Source: an uncultured Fidelibacterota bacterium
GTDB lineage: Bacteria > Fidelibacterota > Marinisomatia > Marinisomatales > Marinisomataceae
NCBI GenBank assembly: GCA_902538565.1
Contig: CACBFQ010000001.1
Location: forward strand, 324,001-388,000
Length of the DNA stretch: 64,000 nucleotides
Reading direction: 5' to 3'
Part shown: piece after piece, positions 26,716 to 36,282 of the stretch
Position numbering within the stretch: position 1 is the stretch's first letter
How the letters are laid out: each line of letters opens with the position of its first letter
Notes under the pieces: generated by a model
Database searches by the model: none
Told to the model about the DNA's origin: nothing
What the model saw: only the letters and a program-made list of their open reading frames with translations
Translations under genes and position numbers: made by a program

Positions 26716-27306
26716 TTAAATTATTTCTTTAATTCTTGATACAAATTTAGAGATTGCTATTCCTCTATGACTTATCTGATTTTTTTGATCTGAATTCATC
26801 TGAGCTAAAGACAAATTGAATTCAGTCGAACAAAATATAGGGTCGTATCCAAACCCATTACTGCCTACTCTAGATTGCAAAATTTTACCTTCAATAGTTC
26901 CTTCGACATGAAAATCATTTATTCCATCTACAAATGAGATTACAGTACGAAATCTTGCTGTTCGAAATTTATCTTCTACACCATTTAATTTTTTTAAAAG
27001 TTTTGTCATATTTTCTTCATATGTAGCATTTTCTCCAGCATAACGAGCTGTATATAGTCCTGGTGCTCTATTCAATGCATCAACTTCTAAAATTGTATCA
27101 TCTGCAACAGAAGCAATTTTTGTATGATCAAAGGAAGCCCTTGATTTTATAAACGAATTTTCTTCAATAGTGTTTCCATCTTCAACTATTTCTCCAACTT
27201 CAGGAAAATCAGCTAAAGATAATATCTCATCAAAAAATGGTTGAATCTTTACAGAAATTTCAGATACTTTGTGTTTATTTGAAGTAGCAATAACAATTTT
27301 TTTCAT
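26716..27306 (-). CDS. rdgB: XTP/dITP pyrophosphatase (HAM1/RdgB family)
   Basis: A 196-residue enzyme that hydrolyses non-canonical purine NTPs such as dITP and XTP. The motifs are ATSNKHKVSEI at the N-terminus (SNKxKxxE), SVADDTILEVDAL with RAPGLYTARYAG, GFGYDPIF and the terminal SHRGIAISKF. The ADDT-I-LEVDAL form differs from the usual ADDSGLEVDAL at the serine/glycine positions. It ends directly before sprA (one base apart). Confidence 0.94.
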   Translation of the reverse strand: MKKIVIATSNKHKVSEISVKIQPFFDEILSLADFPEVGEIVEDGNTIEENSFIKSRASFDHTKIASVADDTILEVDALNRAPGLYTARYAGENATYEENMTKLLKKLNGVEDKFRTARFRTVISFVDGINDFHVEGTIEGKILQSRVGSNGFGYDPIFCSTEFNLSLAQMNSDQKNQISHRGIAISKFVSRIKEII

Positions 27307-27322
27307 TTCTTAAACTAAGAAA
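27306..27322. repeat. 17-bp palindrome beside the rdgB start
   Basis: TTTCTTA and TAAGAAA are perfect inverted copies separated by AAC, the first base being part of the rdgB start codon. It could be an operator or a small leader hairpin for rdgB-sprA. Both halves are A/T-rich, so chance is possible. Confidence 0.3.
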
Positions 27323-27355
27323 TATTTATGTGTTTATTAAATAACTAATATTGCT

Positions 27356-27369
27356 TGCCTTTTTAGGCA
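27356..27369 (+). terminator. Short GC-containing hairpin followed by T-run, plus strand
   Basis: TGCCT, TTTT loop, AGGCA, then TTTTG reads like a small intrinsic terminator on the plus strand. No plus-strand gene precedes it within 200 bp because rdgB is on the other strand. It abuts the partial tRNA copy and may be left over from an element that was lost. Confidence 0.3.
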
Positions 27370-27376
27370 TTTTGTT

Positions 27377-27400
27377 GGCTCTGTATCTCAGTTGGTAGAG
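27377..27400 (+). pseudogene. Partial copy of the tRNA-Phe 5' half
   Basis: Twenty-four bases match the first 24 bases of the tRNA-Phe gene located 139 bp downstream with a single change (G to T at 27386). They comprise the acceptor 5' strand, the D stem and D loop. After 27400 the match stops abruptly and no 3' half (CAGAGCC) is found before the true tRNA, so this copy cannot fold as a tRNA. Confidence 0.8.
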
Positions 27401-27515
27401 TAAGAAATAACATCAATTTCAATGTATAAATTTTGGTCATGATAATTCTCAAATGATATTCTTACGTGTTTTTTTGGATTATTTGGTTAAATTCGTTGAC
27501 TATTTTACAACTGAT

Positions 27516-27588
<73 letters not shown>

Positions 27589-27597
27589 CTTCTTATT

Positions 27598-28131
27598 ATG
27601 GAATTCAATAAAAAAAATATAGCAATTATAGTTATAACAACACTTCTTGTTGTCTTCGTTGGCTCTTTTTTGAGACAACCAAAAGTCTATACATTTTATA
27701 AAGAACAATTTGTACCAAGCGATATGGATACTGTATTTGAATTTTTTTCAAGACCTGAAAATCTTGAAAAAATTACACCCTCAGCAATGGGTTTTAAAAT
27801 TATAACTCCAACGCCGATTGAAATGAAAGAAGGTGCTATAATTGACTATACTGTAAAAATTTTAGGAGTGCCTGTACGCTGGAGAACTATGATTACTAGC
27901 TATAAAAAAAATGAATATTTTGTTGATGAACAGCTTAAAGGTCCTTACAGTTATTGGCATCATAAACATACATTTAAAGAGGTTGATGGAGGTATATTAA
28001 TTATTGATGAAATAACTTATGCTTTACCAATTCAAGCCTTTCGAAAAATTGTTCATCCAGTTTTGATAAAACCTCAGTTAAATCAAATCTTTGATTTCAG
28101 ATTTCAAACAATTAAAGATAAATTTAAGTAA
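27598..28131 (+). CDS. Membrane-anchored SRPBCC (START-like) protein
   Basis: A 177-residue protein with one N-terminal hydrophobic helix (about 8-23) and a START/polyketide-cyclase-like domain: VFEFFSRPENLEKITPSAMG, the strand IDYTVKILGVPVRWRT and a terminal helix. Proteins with this pattern bind hydrophobic ligands; the ligand is unknown. The ATG at 27598 is used because the upstream open frame lies within the tRNA gene. Its stop overlaps the next start (TAATG), coupling it to the DUF2878 gene. Confidence 0.78.
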   Translation: MEFNKKNIAIIVITTLLVVFVGSFLRQPKVYTFYKEQFVPSDMDTVFEFFSRPENLEKITPSAMGFKIITPTPIEMKEGAIIDYTVKILGVPVRWRTMITSYKKNEYFVDEQLKGPYSYWHHKHTFKEVDGGILIIDEITYALPIQAFRKIVHPVLIKPQLNQIFDFRFQTIKDKFK

Positions 28132-28667
28132 TGATCAATTACATTCTTTCTAAGATAAACATATTGATAAATTATGTCGGTTTTACAATTGTATGGTTTT
28201 CTTGTGTCTACAGCGGAGCTCAAGGAGACCCAATTATTGCTTTAATACCAACTTTTATTTTCTTATTTCTTCATTTTCTAATTGTGACAGACCATTTTAA
28301 AGAAGAAATACAACTGATTGTTATTTCTATTATCTTTGGTTTAATAGTTGACTCTAGTTTTTCTATACTTGGTTTTGTTAAATACAATGGTACATTAGAT
28401 TTTGCGCCAAATCTAGCACCGCTTTGGATAGTTTGTATGTGGGCAGGTTTTACAGCTCAGATAAATCATGCTATGAAATTTTTGATCGGTAGATATCCAT
28501 TAATTTGTTTCTATGGATTACTTGCGCCATTAGCATATATTGCTGGAGAAGGTATTGGCGCAGCTGTAGTTACAGATACTTATTTATCCTATGGATTTAT
28601 TAGCATAGCTTGGTCGATAAGCTTATTGTCTTTATTCAAAATTTCAGAATATTTAATGAGCAAATAA
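28131..28667 (+). CDS. DUF2878-family membrane protein
   Basis: A 178-residue protein with about five or six transmembrane helices. It begins with NYVGFTIVWFSCVYSGAQGD and has LAPLWIVCMWAGFTAQINHAM and a glycine-rich segment (YIAGEGIGAAVV), features I associate with DUF2878. In some proteobacteria DUF2878 genes lie with SRPBCC/DUF1365, cyclopropane-synthase and DUF1295 genes in a light- or singlet-oxygen-responsive cluster. Here an SRPBCC gene is directly upstream and a DUF1295 gene lies 7 kb away, but the other members are not seen. Confidence 0.7.
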   Translation: MINYILSKINILINYVGFTIVWFSCVYSGAQGDPIIALIPTFIFLFLHFLIVTDHFKEEIQLIVISIIFGLIVDSSFSILGFVKYNGTLDFAPNLAPLWIVCMWAGFTAQINHAMKFLIGRYPLICFYGLLAPLAYIAGEGIGAAVVTDTYLSYGFISIAWSISLLSLFKISEYLMSK

Positions 28668-28668
28668 G

Positions 28669-30090
28669 ATGAAAAAGATTATTTTTTTAATCTCTTTAAT
28701 ATTTTTTGGCTGTGCATCACAAAAACCTATTGAACCTAATAAAGTTTTGGATTTTGATATTCCTGAGCAATGGGAGGTTAGCATTTCACAAAATTTAGAT
28801 TTTGATCAAGAGTGGTGGAAAATTTTTAATGACGACAATCTAAATTCTTATTTAGTTGAATTTATGGATGAAAATATAAATCTTGAAAAAGCGATGCTAA
28901 ATACGATAAAAGCCAAACAAGCATCAGTAATAGCAACTGGTAGTTTATTCCCATCAATTTCAGCTAATAGTAGTGCCGTTGAATCTGAGCAGAACACTGC
29001 AGGATTTCCTCCATTTTTTTCTACCTTATTTGGTCAATCATCAGATGAAGTAACCGTATTCACTCAAGAAAATTATAATCTATCACTTGGAACGCAATGG
29101 GAAATTGATTTATGGGGCAAGCTTCGCCAAGGAAGAATTGCTACTAAACAACAATATCTATCTGCAATGTATTATGAAGATTTTCTTAAGCTTTCGTTGA
29201 CTGCTGAGGCATCTAAACTTTATTTTTCAATAATTGAAGCAGAACAAGTTTTAAACAATGCATCAAAAAAACTTAAAAATGCAGAAACTATTTTTGAGCT
29301 ATATTCTCTACGCTACAACAAGGGGAGTATTTCCATACAAGCTTACCAACAATCAGAAATAATATTTAATGCAACAAAATCTGATTATAATAATAAACTT
29401 CTGATTGTTAATGCTCTCAAAAGAGAGGCAAAGTTGCTTGTAAAAGACTACCCTTCAACAGAATTTGTAGTTAACAATAACTTTCCTAAAAAATTACCAA
29501 GCATTCCAAGTACTCTACCAGCAGACATTGTCAAAAGAAGGCCAGATTTAATTGCTCAACAATATAATTTACTCGCTAATAAAGCTTTAGATAGACAAGC
29601 TCTTCTAAATTTATTCCCAACATTTAGTCTTACTGGAAGCTATGGAAGCTCATCAAATGATTTAGAAGATTTAACTAATGAAGACTTTTCAGTATGGAAT
29701 AAAGGATTAAACGTTTTTGTTCCAGTATTTAATGCAGGAAAACTAATTGCAAATAAAAAGCTTGCTAAGACTAATAGAGAAATTGCAATGCTTGATTTTG
29801 TAAATACTTTGCTAAATGCATATAAGGAAGTAGAAAGTGGATTTGAATCTGATTTGACATCAAATCAAGCTTTAGAAATAATTAATCAAAATATTATTTT
29901 GTCGGAAAGTATCTACGATACAACCTTTGAAGGATTTATTAAAGGATCTTCAACCTTTGAGGATGCTATTAATGCGAATAATGCACTTTATGACAATCTA
30001 GATTTAAAAGCTCGATTAGAAAAGGTTCGCATTGAACAAAGAATAAATTTAATTTTAGCTCTTGGCGGAGGATTTAAAACAAATGATTAA
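28669..30090 (+). CDS. TolC/NodT-family outer-membrane efflux lipoprotein
   Basis: A 473-residue outer-membrane factor of an RND pump. The lipobox is IFFGCASQ (cysteine about residue 15). The two TolC repeats have long alpha-helical stretches, and the conserved motif VKRRPDLIAQQYNLLA marks the NodT/OprM group. It forms the trimeric exit duct for the adaptor and pump genes that follow. Its end overlaps the adaptor gene by 8 bp. Confidence 0.92.
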   Translation: MKKIIFLISLIFFGCASQKPIEPNKVLDFDIPEQWEVSISQNLDFDQEWWKIFNDDNLNSYLVEFMDENINLEKAMLNTIKAKQASVIATGSLFPSISANSSAVESEQNTAGFPPFFSTLFGQSSDEVTVFTQENYNLSLGTQWEIDLWGKLRQGRIATKQQYLSAMYYEDFLKLSLTAEASKLYFSIIEAEQVLNNASKKLKNAETIFELYSLRYNKGSISIQAYQQSEIIFNATKSDYNNKLLIVNALKREAKLLVKDYPSTEFVVNNNFPKKLPSIPSTLPADIVKRRPDLIAQQYNLLANKALDRQALLNLFPTFSLTGSYGSSSNDLEDLTNEDFSVWNKGLNVFVPVFNAGKLIANKKLAKTNREIAMLDFVNTLLNAYKEVESGFESDLTSNQALEIINQNIILSESIYDTTFEGFIKGSSTFEDAINANNALYDNLDLKARLEKVRIEQRINLILALGGGFKTND

Positions 30091-31225
30091 AAAATTAAAA
30101 CCATTATTTATCTTATTAGGCTCAATTGCTATATCATATTTATTGTGGCTGCTAGGTCAGGTACAACCTGATCCAGTAGAAGAAGCGCCAGCACCGGACG
30201 TTATTGTTGAAATTTTAACCCCTAAAGATTATCAAATTCAAATAAGTTCTAACGGTACAACAACGCCTCTCACTCAGACAGTATTGACTGCAGAAGTTGG
30301 TGGTGAAGTTATCTATCGTTCAAAAAAGTTTTCTGAAGGTTCATCAGTTATTGAAGGAGAAATTTTGGCAAAAATTGATGATACAGACTTACAACTACAG
30401 TACAAAAATGCTTTATTACAATTGGCAAATGCTGAAGTGCAATATTCATTGCAATTAGCAGAAGCAGAAGTTGCCAAAGAGGCATGGGAAAAAATAGGTG
30501 ATGGTGTTGCTAGTGATTTGACACTTAAAAAACCACAGCTAAAGCAGGCTGAAGCATTATTAGAAGTTGCTAAAGCTCAGGTTAGTTCAGCCAAAAACAA
30601 ATTAAACAAAACAGAAATCGTAGCACCTTATGCTGGAAGAATTCAAAGTGTAAATATTGATTTAGGAACAACAATTATTCCTGGTCAACCAGTTGGAGCT
30701 ATGTATACATCAAGTGAAATTGAAATTACATTAGCTGTGAAAGATAATGATTTACAATTTTTAAGTATTCCAATGGATGGAAGAAAACTTAATCCAAGTG
30801 AACAAGCATCGGTAGTAATTGAAAGTTTTTACAAAGGAAAAACTCAATCTTGGGAAGGCAAACTTGAAAGAGTTGACGGGGTTATAGATCCTATAACAAG
30901 AATGATTAATCTGATAGCGGTCTTTAAAAATGACTTTATTGAAACAGATAAACCTAATCTTCCTATTGGTCTTTTTGTTGAAGCAAAAATTGATGGCATT
31001 ACATTAAAGAATATTTTTGAAATTCCAATTAATTCTATTTCAAAAGACAATGAAGTATATATTGTCGATAAAGATAATCAGCTAGAGTTAAGAAAATTAA
31101 CCGTTTTAAAAAAATATAGTGAATTTGTGATTATTAAAGATGGATTAAAAGCTGGAGAAAGGATTGTTACTTCAAAACTCTCGACAGCTTCGAGCGGAAT
31201 AAAAGTTAACCCAGTTTATAAATAA
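30083..31225 (+). CDS. RND efflux periplasmic adaptor (membrane fusion protein)
   Basis: A 380-residue adaptor with an N-terminal membrane helix (about 7-25). The barrel-sandwich (lipoyl-like) halves are EVGGEVIYRSKKFSEGSSV and IVAPYAGRIQSVNID, split by an alpha-helical hairpin (about 100-160), followed by beta-barrel and membrane-proximal domains. The start at 30083 is set by a strong GGAGGA ribosome site (30067-30072) inside the upstream gene. The stop overlaps the pump start (TAATG). Confidence 0.92.
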   Translation: MIKKLKPLFILLGSIAISYLLWLLGQVQPDPVEEAPAPDVIVEILTPKDYQIQISSNGTTTPLTQTVLTAEVGGEVIYRSKKFSEGSSVIEGEILAKIDDTDLQLQYKNALLQLANAEVQYSLQLAEAEVAKEAWEKIGDGVASDLTLKKPQLKQAEALLEVAKAQVSSAKNKLNKTEIVAPYAGRIQSVNIDLGTTIIPGQPVGAMYTSSEIEITLAVKDNDLQFLSIPMDGRKLNPSEQASVVIESFYKGKTQSWEGKLERVDGVIDPITRMINLIAVFKNDFIETDKPNLPIGLFVEAKIDGITLKNIFEIPINSISKDNEVYIVDKDNQLELRKLTVLKKYSEFVIIKDGLKAGERIVTSKLSTASSGIKVNPVYK

Positions 31226-34200
31226 TGCGTAGTATAGTTACTTGGTTTGTTAATAATAGTGTTCCTGCAAATCTTTTTATGTTTTTTTTAATAGTAGGTG
31301 GGTTTTTTGTATCATATCCTTCAATAAAAGCTGAATTCTTTCCAGTACCAGATCCAAAAGCAGTAACGATTATAGTACCATACCCTGGAGCTTCTGCATC
31401 TGAGGTTGAAGCTTCAATTTCCTCAAAGATTGAGGATCGACTAGAAGGTGTTGCAGGAATAAAAAAAATCAATTCAAATTCTTTAGAAGGTGGTGGATAT
31501 GTAGGAATTAGAATATTCGCTAGTGCTGATTTCGATAACACGTTTGAAGAAATCAAAACTATTGTTGATGGCATTACCACTTTCCCTGAAAACAGTGAAG
31601 AACCAATCGTCAAAAAACTTGAGATTGTTGAAAAGGTTCTTGATGTAGTAATTCATGGGGATGTAGATGAAAATACTCTTTTGAGTGTTACTAAAAGGAT
31701 TAACGAAGAAATAAAAAATCTCAGTGAAGTATCATTTACTGAAATTTATGGTAATAGAAATAGAGAAATATCTATTGAAATTTCTGAAAATAGTTTAGAA
31801 AAATATAATCTAACTTTTGATGAGATTGCATTTGCTATTAATATGGGCTCAATCGATTTACCTGGTGGTGTTATCTCAAGTACTAAAGGCGACCAACTTA
31901 TAAGAACAGTTGGCCAGTCATACAAAGGAGATGAATTTGAAAATATTGTAATTAGAACAAATGCAAATGGTAGTACTCTGCTCTTGAAAGATGTTGCAGT
32001 CATTAATGATACTTTTGAAGATGTTGATAAATTCTTCAAATGGAATGGTACTAAAGCAATGTTTATAAGTGTAAATCTAGTTGGTGACCAAGATGTTTTG
32101 GATGCCTCTGATCAGCTAAGGAATTTTGTAAAAAATAAAAAAAATGATATGCCTGAAAATATTCAAATTGACTATTGGTATGATCAAGCAAGATTTCTTG
32201 AGGATAGAATAAATATTTTATACAAAAATTTTGCAATTGGAATGTGTTTAGTACTAATTCTTTTAACTATGTTTTTAAGACCTTCAGTCGCTTTTTGGGT
32301 TGCCATGGGTATTCCCATATCTTTTGGAGGAGCATTATTATTACTACCACTATTAGGAGTTACAATAAATGTTTTGTCAACTTTTATGTTTATAGTTGTA
32401 CTTGGAATTGTAGTTGATGATGCTATTATTGTTGGAGAAAATGTATTTCGTAGAAGAATTAAGCTTAAAGAAGATAACTTTACTTCAACTGTAAGGGGTA
32501 CTATGGAAGTTATGCTTCCAGTTTTCTTTGGAATTTTGACAACAATAGTTGTTTTTGCTCCTATGCTTGATTTAGCAGGTGATACTGGACCAATTTGGAG
32601 AACATTTCCTTTAACAGCAATTCCTATTTTAGTTTTTTCACTTATAGAATCAACTACAATTCTACCTGCACATTTAAATCATGCTGGTGAATGGTTTCAA
32701 TATCGTTTTGTAAAATTTGGAAATATTTTAAGATCAGCGAGAAATTATTTTTCAAAAAAATTATATACTTTTATAGATGATAATTGGCTTCCCTTAGTTA
32801 AAAAATCTATTAAAAATCGTTATCAAACTGTTTCAATTTTTGTAGGTGTATTATTTATTTCATTTTCATTACTTGCTGGTGGATGGGTAAAGTGGCAGTT
32901 TTTCCCAGTATTAGAAGCTGAAGAAGTTGCAATTGTTATTGACCTACCAGAAGGAACACCAATTAATACGACAGAAAAAGTAACAAAAATGGTTGAGATG
33001 GAAGCTTTAAAACTAAAAAATGAATTAAATACAGAAAATAATAGAAAAATAATATCCCATGTTATGACAACTGTTGGTGATCAATATTTTAGTGCCCAAG
33101 AAGCAGAGAACAGTCCAACTGGTCCGGTGCTCAAAGCTAGCTCAACCCCTCATCTTGGCGAAGTCGTAGTTATATTGACACCTGCAGATAGTAGATGGGG
33201 ATTAACTGGTGCCTATGATATTATTAATATTTTAAGAGAAAGAGTTGGGATTATTCCGGGTGTTGAAAGATTGAATTTTAGTGCAAATATATTTAGTGCT
33301 GGTAAACCGATTCATTTTGAATTTTCAGGAAATAATTTTGATGATTTAAATCGAGTAATTAAAAATACTAGATTACTTCTTAGTAATTATGCTGGAATAT
33401 ATGATCTAAATGATTCCGATAAAATTGGTAAAAGTGAACTTCAAATTGAACTTCTCCCAGCAGCTGAAGCATATGGTTTAACTACAGCCATTATTGCAAA
33501 ACAAGTTAGACAAGCGTTCTATGGAGAAGAAGTTCAAAGAATTCAACGCCAAGATGATGATATAAAAGTTATGTTAAAGCTAACAAAAATTGAGAGGGAT
33601 AACGCTAGAACGCTTGAAAATTTAAGAATCAGAACTAATACTGGTATTAAAATTCCGTTGTACGCTGTGGCAAAAGTAAAGGAAATCCCAGGAAAATCTG
33701 CAATTAAGAGAATTGATGGTAAACGAGTTGTTGAAATAACCTCAGATGTAGATATTAGTAAAAATACATCCTCCATGATTTTGTCTACTATAATTGGTCC
33801 AGAAGGTAACCCAATAAATAGCTTAAAAAATATTTTAGATAAGGAACCTGGTGTATCGTTTTCACTTGCAGGAGAACCCGCAGAGCAGGCAGAACAACTT
33901 CAAGATATATTTGTAAAATTTGGTTTAGCAATTTTTACTATTTTTGTTTTATTAGCAATTCCGCTTAAATCCTATTTTAAACCATTGATTATTCTATCAG
34001 CTATTCCATTTGGAATGGTTGGTGCTATTTTAGGACACCTAATGCTCTTTCAACCAATGTCTGTTTTATCATTATTAGGAGTTGTAGCTCTTTCTGGAGT
34101 TGTGGTAAATGACAGCTTGTTGCTAGTAGTTTTCGTTAATAGAGCTAAAGAAAAAGGCGATAGTACATTAAAGGCTGTAACAGATGCAGTTAGATCAAGA

Positions 34201-34422
34201 TTTAGACCAGTAATATTAACCTCACTTACAACTTTTCTAGGAATTGCTCCTCTACTCTTTAATCAATCAACTCAAGTACTTTTCTTAAAGCCAATGGCAA
34301 TTTCATTAGGAATTGGAATTTTATTTGCAACGTTTGTCATTCTACTATTAGTGCCAGTATCATATGTGATTATTGATGATTTTATCAATTTGATATCAGG
34401 AAATAAAAAGAAAAATTCCTAA
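31225..34422 (+). CDS. RND-family efflux pump permease (AcrB/HAE1 type)
   Basis: A 1065-residue inner-membrane proton-driven exporter. It has 12 expected helices: one at about residues 10-30, a block at 335-490 and, after the second periplasmic domain, a block near 890-1055. Proton-relay aspartates are visible in GIVVDDAIIVGENVFRR (TM4). The periplasmic porter signature FPVPDPKAVTIIVPYPGAS follows the first helix. With the TolC-type and adaptor genes it makes a complete tripartite pump; the substrate cannot be told from sequence. It overlaps the convergent Lon-N gene by 4 bp. Confidence 0.93.
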   Translation: MRSIVTWFVNNSVPANLFMFFLIVGGFFVSYPSIKAEFFPVPDPKAVTIIVPYPGASASEVEASISSKIEDRLEGVAGIKKINSNSLEGGGYVGIRIFASADFDNTFEEIKTIVDGITTFPENSEEPIVKKLEIVEKVLDVVIHGDVDENTLLSVTKRINEEIKNLSEVSFTEIYGNRNREISIEISENSLEKYNLTFDEIAFAINMGSIDLPGGVISSTKGDQLIRTVGQSYKGDEFENIVIRTNANGSTLLLKDVAVINDTFEDVDKFFKWNGTKAMFISVNLVGDQDVLDASDQLRNFVKNKKNDMPENIQIDYWYDQARFLEDRINILYKNFAIGMCLVLILLTMFLRPSVAFWVAMGIPISFGGALLLLPLLGVTINVLSTFMFIVVLGIVVDDAIIVGENVFRRRIKLKEDNFTSTVRGTMEVMLPVFFGILTTIVVFAPMLDLAGDTGPIWRTFPLTAIPILVFSLIESTTILPAHLNHAGEWFQYRFVKFGNILRSARNYFSKKLYTFIDDNWLPLVKKSIKNRYQTVSIFVGVLFISFSLLAGGWVKWQFFPVLEAEEVAIVIDLPEGTPINTTEKVTKMVEMEALKLKNELNTENNRKIISHVMTTVGDQYFSAQEAENSPTGPVLKASSTPHLGEVVVILTPADSRWGLTGAYDIINILRERVGIIPGVERLNFSANIFSAGKPIHFEFSGNNFDDLNRVIKNTRLLLSNYAGIYDLNDSDKIGKSELQIELLPAAEAYGLTTAIIAKQVRQAFYGEEVQRIQRQDDDIKVMLKLTKIERDNARTLENLRIRTNTGIKIPLYAVAKVKEIPGKSAIKRIDGKRVVEITSDVDISKNTSSMILSTIIGPEGNPINSLKNILDKEPGVSFSLAGEPAEQAEQLQDIFVKFGLAIFTIFVLLAIPLKSYFKPLIILSAIPFGMVGAILGHLMLFQPMSVLSLLGVVALSGVVVNDSLLLVVFVNRAKEKGDSTLKAVTDAVRSRFRPVILTSLTTFLGIAPLLFNQSTQVLFLKPMAISLGIGILFATFVILLLVPVSYVIIDDFINLISGNKKKNS

Positions 34423-35033
34423 GCTTCAAACTGTGAGTAATTATGATATCCAACTTTTGCAGGATCATCATAATCAATTTTGACAATGGCTTTCTTTAAG
34501 ATTCTTTTAAGAATGATAAGTCTATCCTTTTCTGATTGACTTTTTAACAACATTTTTTTTGCACGCTTGTCAATATCAAGCATGGAAGCAATTTCAAATG
34601 CAGCTTTAGGCATACTTATCTGAGCAATTTTTGCAGAGGCTCCTAATTTCATCAGTACTTCATATAAGAATACGTTGGTTTCTTGGAGTAAAGTTTCATC
34701 AATTGAATCATCAATATCCTGCCAAGTTTTCACGTAAGCTTGTTTATAGTCTTTCGAATAGTTATAACTCTTAACAATAAATCGTTCAACTCCTGTTACA
34801 AGAATATCATACTCTCCTGTATCTCCTTCAGATGCAGTGATTTGAGTAATTTCAGCTGTGCACCCAATCGATAGGGTATCATTATTTCTGGAATTAATAA
34901 TACCAAATTTTTGATTATGCTTTAAGCAATATTCAACCATCTTTTTGTACTTTGCTTCAAATATACGCAGCGGAAGTTTTTCGCCTGGAAGCAAAACTAA
35001 AGGGAGTGGGAAAATTGGGATTTTATCATTCAT
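34419..35033 (-). CDS. Lon N-terminal (PUA-like) domain protein
   Basis: A 204-residue stand-alone LON substrate-binding domain. It begins IPIFPLPLVLLPGEKLPLRIFEAKYKKM, the hallmark of this family, followed by IGCTAEITQ and a DILVTGVERF strand. It has no ATPase or protease domain. Such proteins are widespread; their role is unclear, possibly protein recognition. It starts 74 bp from the divergent VOC gene. Confidence 0.88.
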   Translation of the reverse strand: MNDKIPIFPLPLVLLPGEKLPLRIFEAKYKKMVEYCLKHNQKFGIINSRNNDTLSIGCTAEITQITASEGDTGEYDILVTGVERFIVKSYNYSKDYKQAYVKTWQDIDDSIDETLLQETNVFLYEVLMKLGASAKIAQISMPKAAFEIASMLDIDKRAKKMLLKSQSEKDRLIILKRILKKAIVKIDYDDPAKVGYHNYSQFEA

Positions 35034-35107
35034 TGTATTACCAAAATACGTATTGTTTTATTAATTTTCACTATCAAAATTTTAAAAATTCAATTAAAAG
35101 GGTAAAA

Positions 35108-35404
35108 ATGAAAAAAGATATTTTAGATCACGTAGCCATTTGTACTGATGATATAAATAAATCAGTTGAGTGGTATACTGAAAATTTTAAATGTGATATT
35201 TTATATCAAGATAGTTCTTGGGCAATGCTTGAATTTGATAACGTTAAGTTAGCTTTAGTTCTACCTGAACAACATCCATTCCACTTTGCCATACTAAAAG
35301 ATAATGTAGAAGATTATGGTAAGCCGGTAACTCATCGAGATGGATCTGTATCAGTATATATAAAAGATAGATCTGGCAACAACATAGAAATTCTGAGGTA
35401 CTAA
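35108..35404 (+). CDS. VOC-superfamily (glyoxalase/dioxygenase-like) protein
   Basis: A 98-residue single VOC domain with LDHVAICTDDINKSVEWYTEN at the N-terminus and IKDRSGNNIEIL at the C-terminus. Candidate metal ligands are the histidine in LDHVAI and the glutamate in NIEIL. The ATG at 35108 is chosen because the conserved domain starts right after it. It is smaller than glyoxalase I. The substrate is unknown. The DUF1295 gene starts one base after its stop. Confidence 0.82.
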   Translation: MKKDILDHVAICTDDINKSVEWYTENFKCDILYQDSSWAMLEFDNVKLALVLPEQHPFHFAILKDNVEDYGKPVTHRDGSVSVYIKDRSGNNIEILRY

Positions 35405-35405
35405 A

Positions 35406-36269
35406 ATGAAAAGAATCGTTATTATGAACTGTATTACAATTTCTCTCATAGTGATTTTATCATATATTTCGACACCAAATAATCAAATCCTTGCTAATCA
35501 TCATTTAATAACTGGCTTTGGAGCAGTAATTGTATTTATGAGTGTTTTATGGATTGTGAGTTTACTTGTTAAAGATGCAAGCATTGTTGATATTTTTTGG
35601 GGCCCTGCATTTATAGTTCTTGGGTCCTCGCTACTCGTATCAATGGACCAAGTTTACTCTGAGAGATCGTTGTTTATTCTATTCCTAGTATCGCTGTGGG
35701 CTATAAGACTGGCGTCACATATTGGATTTAGAAACATTGGTCACGGTGAAGATTTTCGATATGTTGAATGGAGAAAAGAAAGCGGTAAAAACTATTGGTG
35801 GCATAGTTTTATAAGAGTTTTTCTACTTCAAGGAGGTTTATGCACCTTAGTAGGCGTATCAATTTACTTTGGGTATCTAAATGAAGAACCTTTATCATTT
35901 ATTGAGACTATGTTTGCATCAACAATATTTTTTATTGGTCTAGCTTGGGAGTCAATTAGTGATTTGCAATTAAAAGCTTTTAGAAAAGATCCCAAAAATA
36001 AAGGTAAAATTTGTAAAAGCGGATTATGGAAGTATTCAAGACATCCTAATTATTTTGGCGATCTTGTTGTTTGGATAAGCATTTTTACTTTTAGCATTTC
36101 TAGTGAAAATCTTTTATTTATTGCAGGTTCATTTTTAAGTCCATTGATTATGGGGTCAATTTTTTATTATATTACGGGCCCTATGATGGATCAAGCAATG
36201 ATGCAAAGTAGGCCAGATTACAAAAAATATATGGAAAATAGTAATTCACTAATTCCAAAATTCAAATGA
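35406..36269 (+). CDS. DUF1295 / steroid 5-alpha-reductase-like membrane protein
   Basis: A 287-residue protein with about six or seven membrane helices. It has the family motifs DIFWGPAFIVLG near the first helices, GLWKYSRHPNYFGDLVVW (methyltransferase/reductase RHPNY motif, about residues 210-227) and MEKY-like end residues (YKKYMENSNSLIPKF). Related enzymes use NADPH or SAM to modify lipids. The exact reaction is unknown. It lies between the VOC gene and the cupredoxin gene. Confidence 0.85.
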   Translation: MKRIVIMNCITISLIVILSYISTPNNQILANHHLITGFGAVIVFMSVLWIVSLLVKDASIVDIFWGPAFIVLGSSLLVSMDQVYSERSLFILFLVSLWAIRLASHIGFRNIGHGEDFRYVEWRKESGKNYWWHSFIRVFLLQGGLCTLVGVSIYFGYLNEEPLSFIETMFASTIFFIGLAWESISDLQLKAFRKDPKNKGKICKSGLWKYSRHPNYFGDLVVWISIFTFSISSENLLFIAGSFLSPLIMGSIFYYITGPMMDQAMMQSRPDYKKYMENSNSLIPKFK

Positions 36270-36282
36270 AAGAGGGGGAAAA

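Noticed and set aside
27377-27480. Intact second tRNA-Phe or a tRNA with an intron
   Set aside because: Only the 5' half is present; there is no matching anticodon arm, T arm or CAGAGCC 3' strand before the real tRNA gene.
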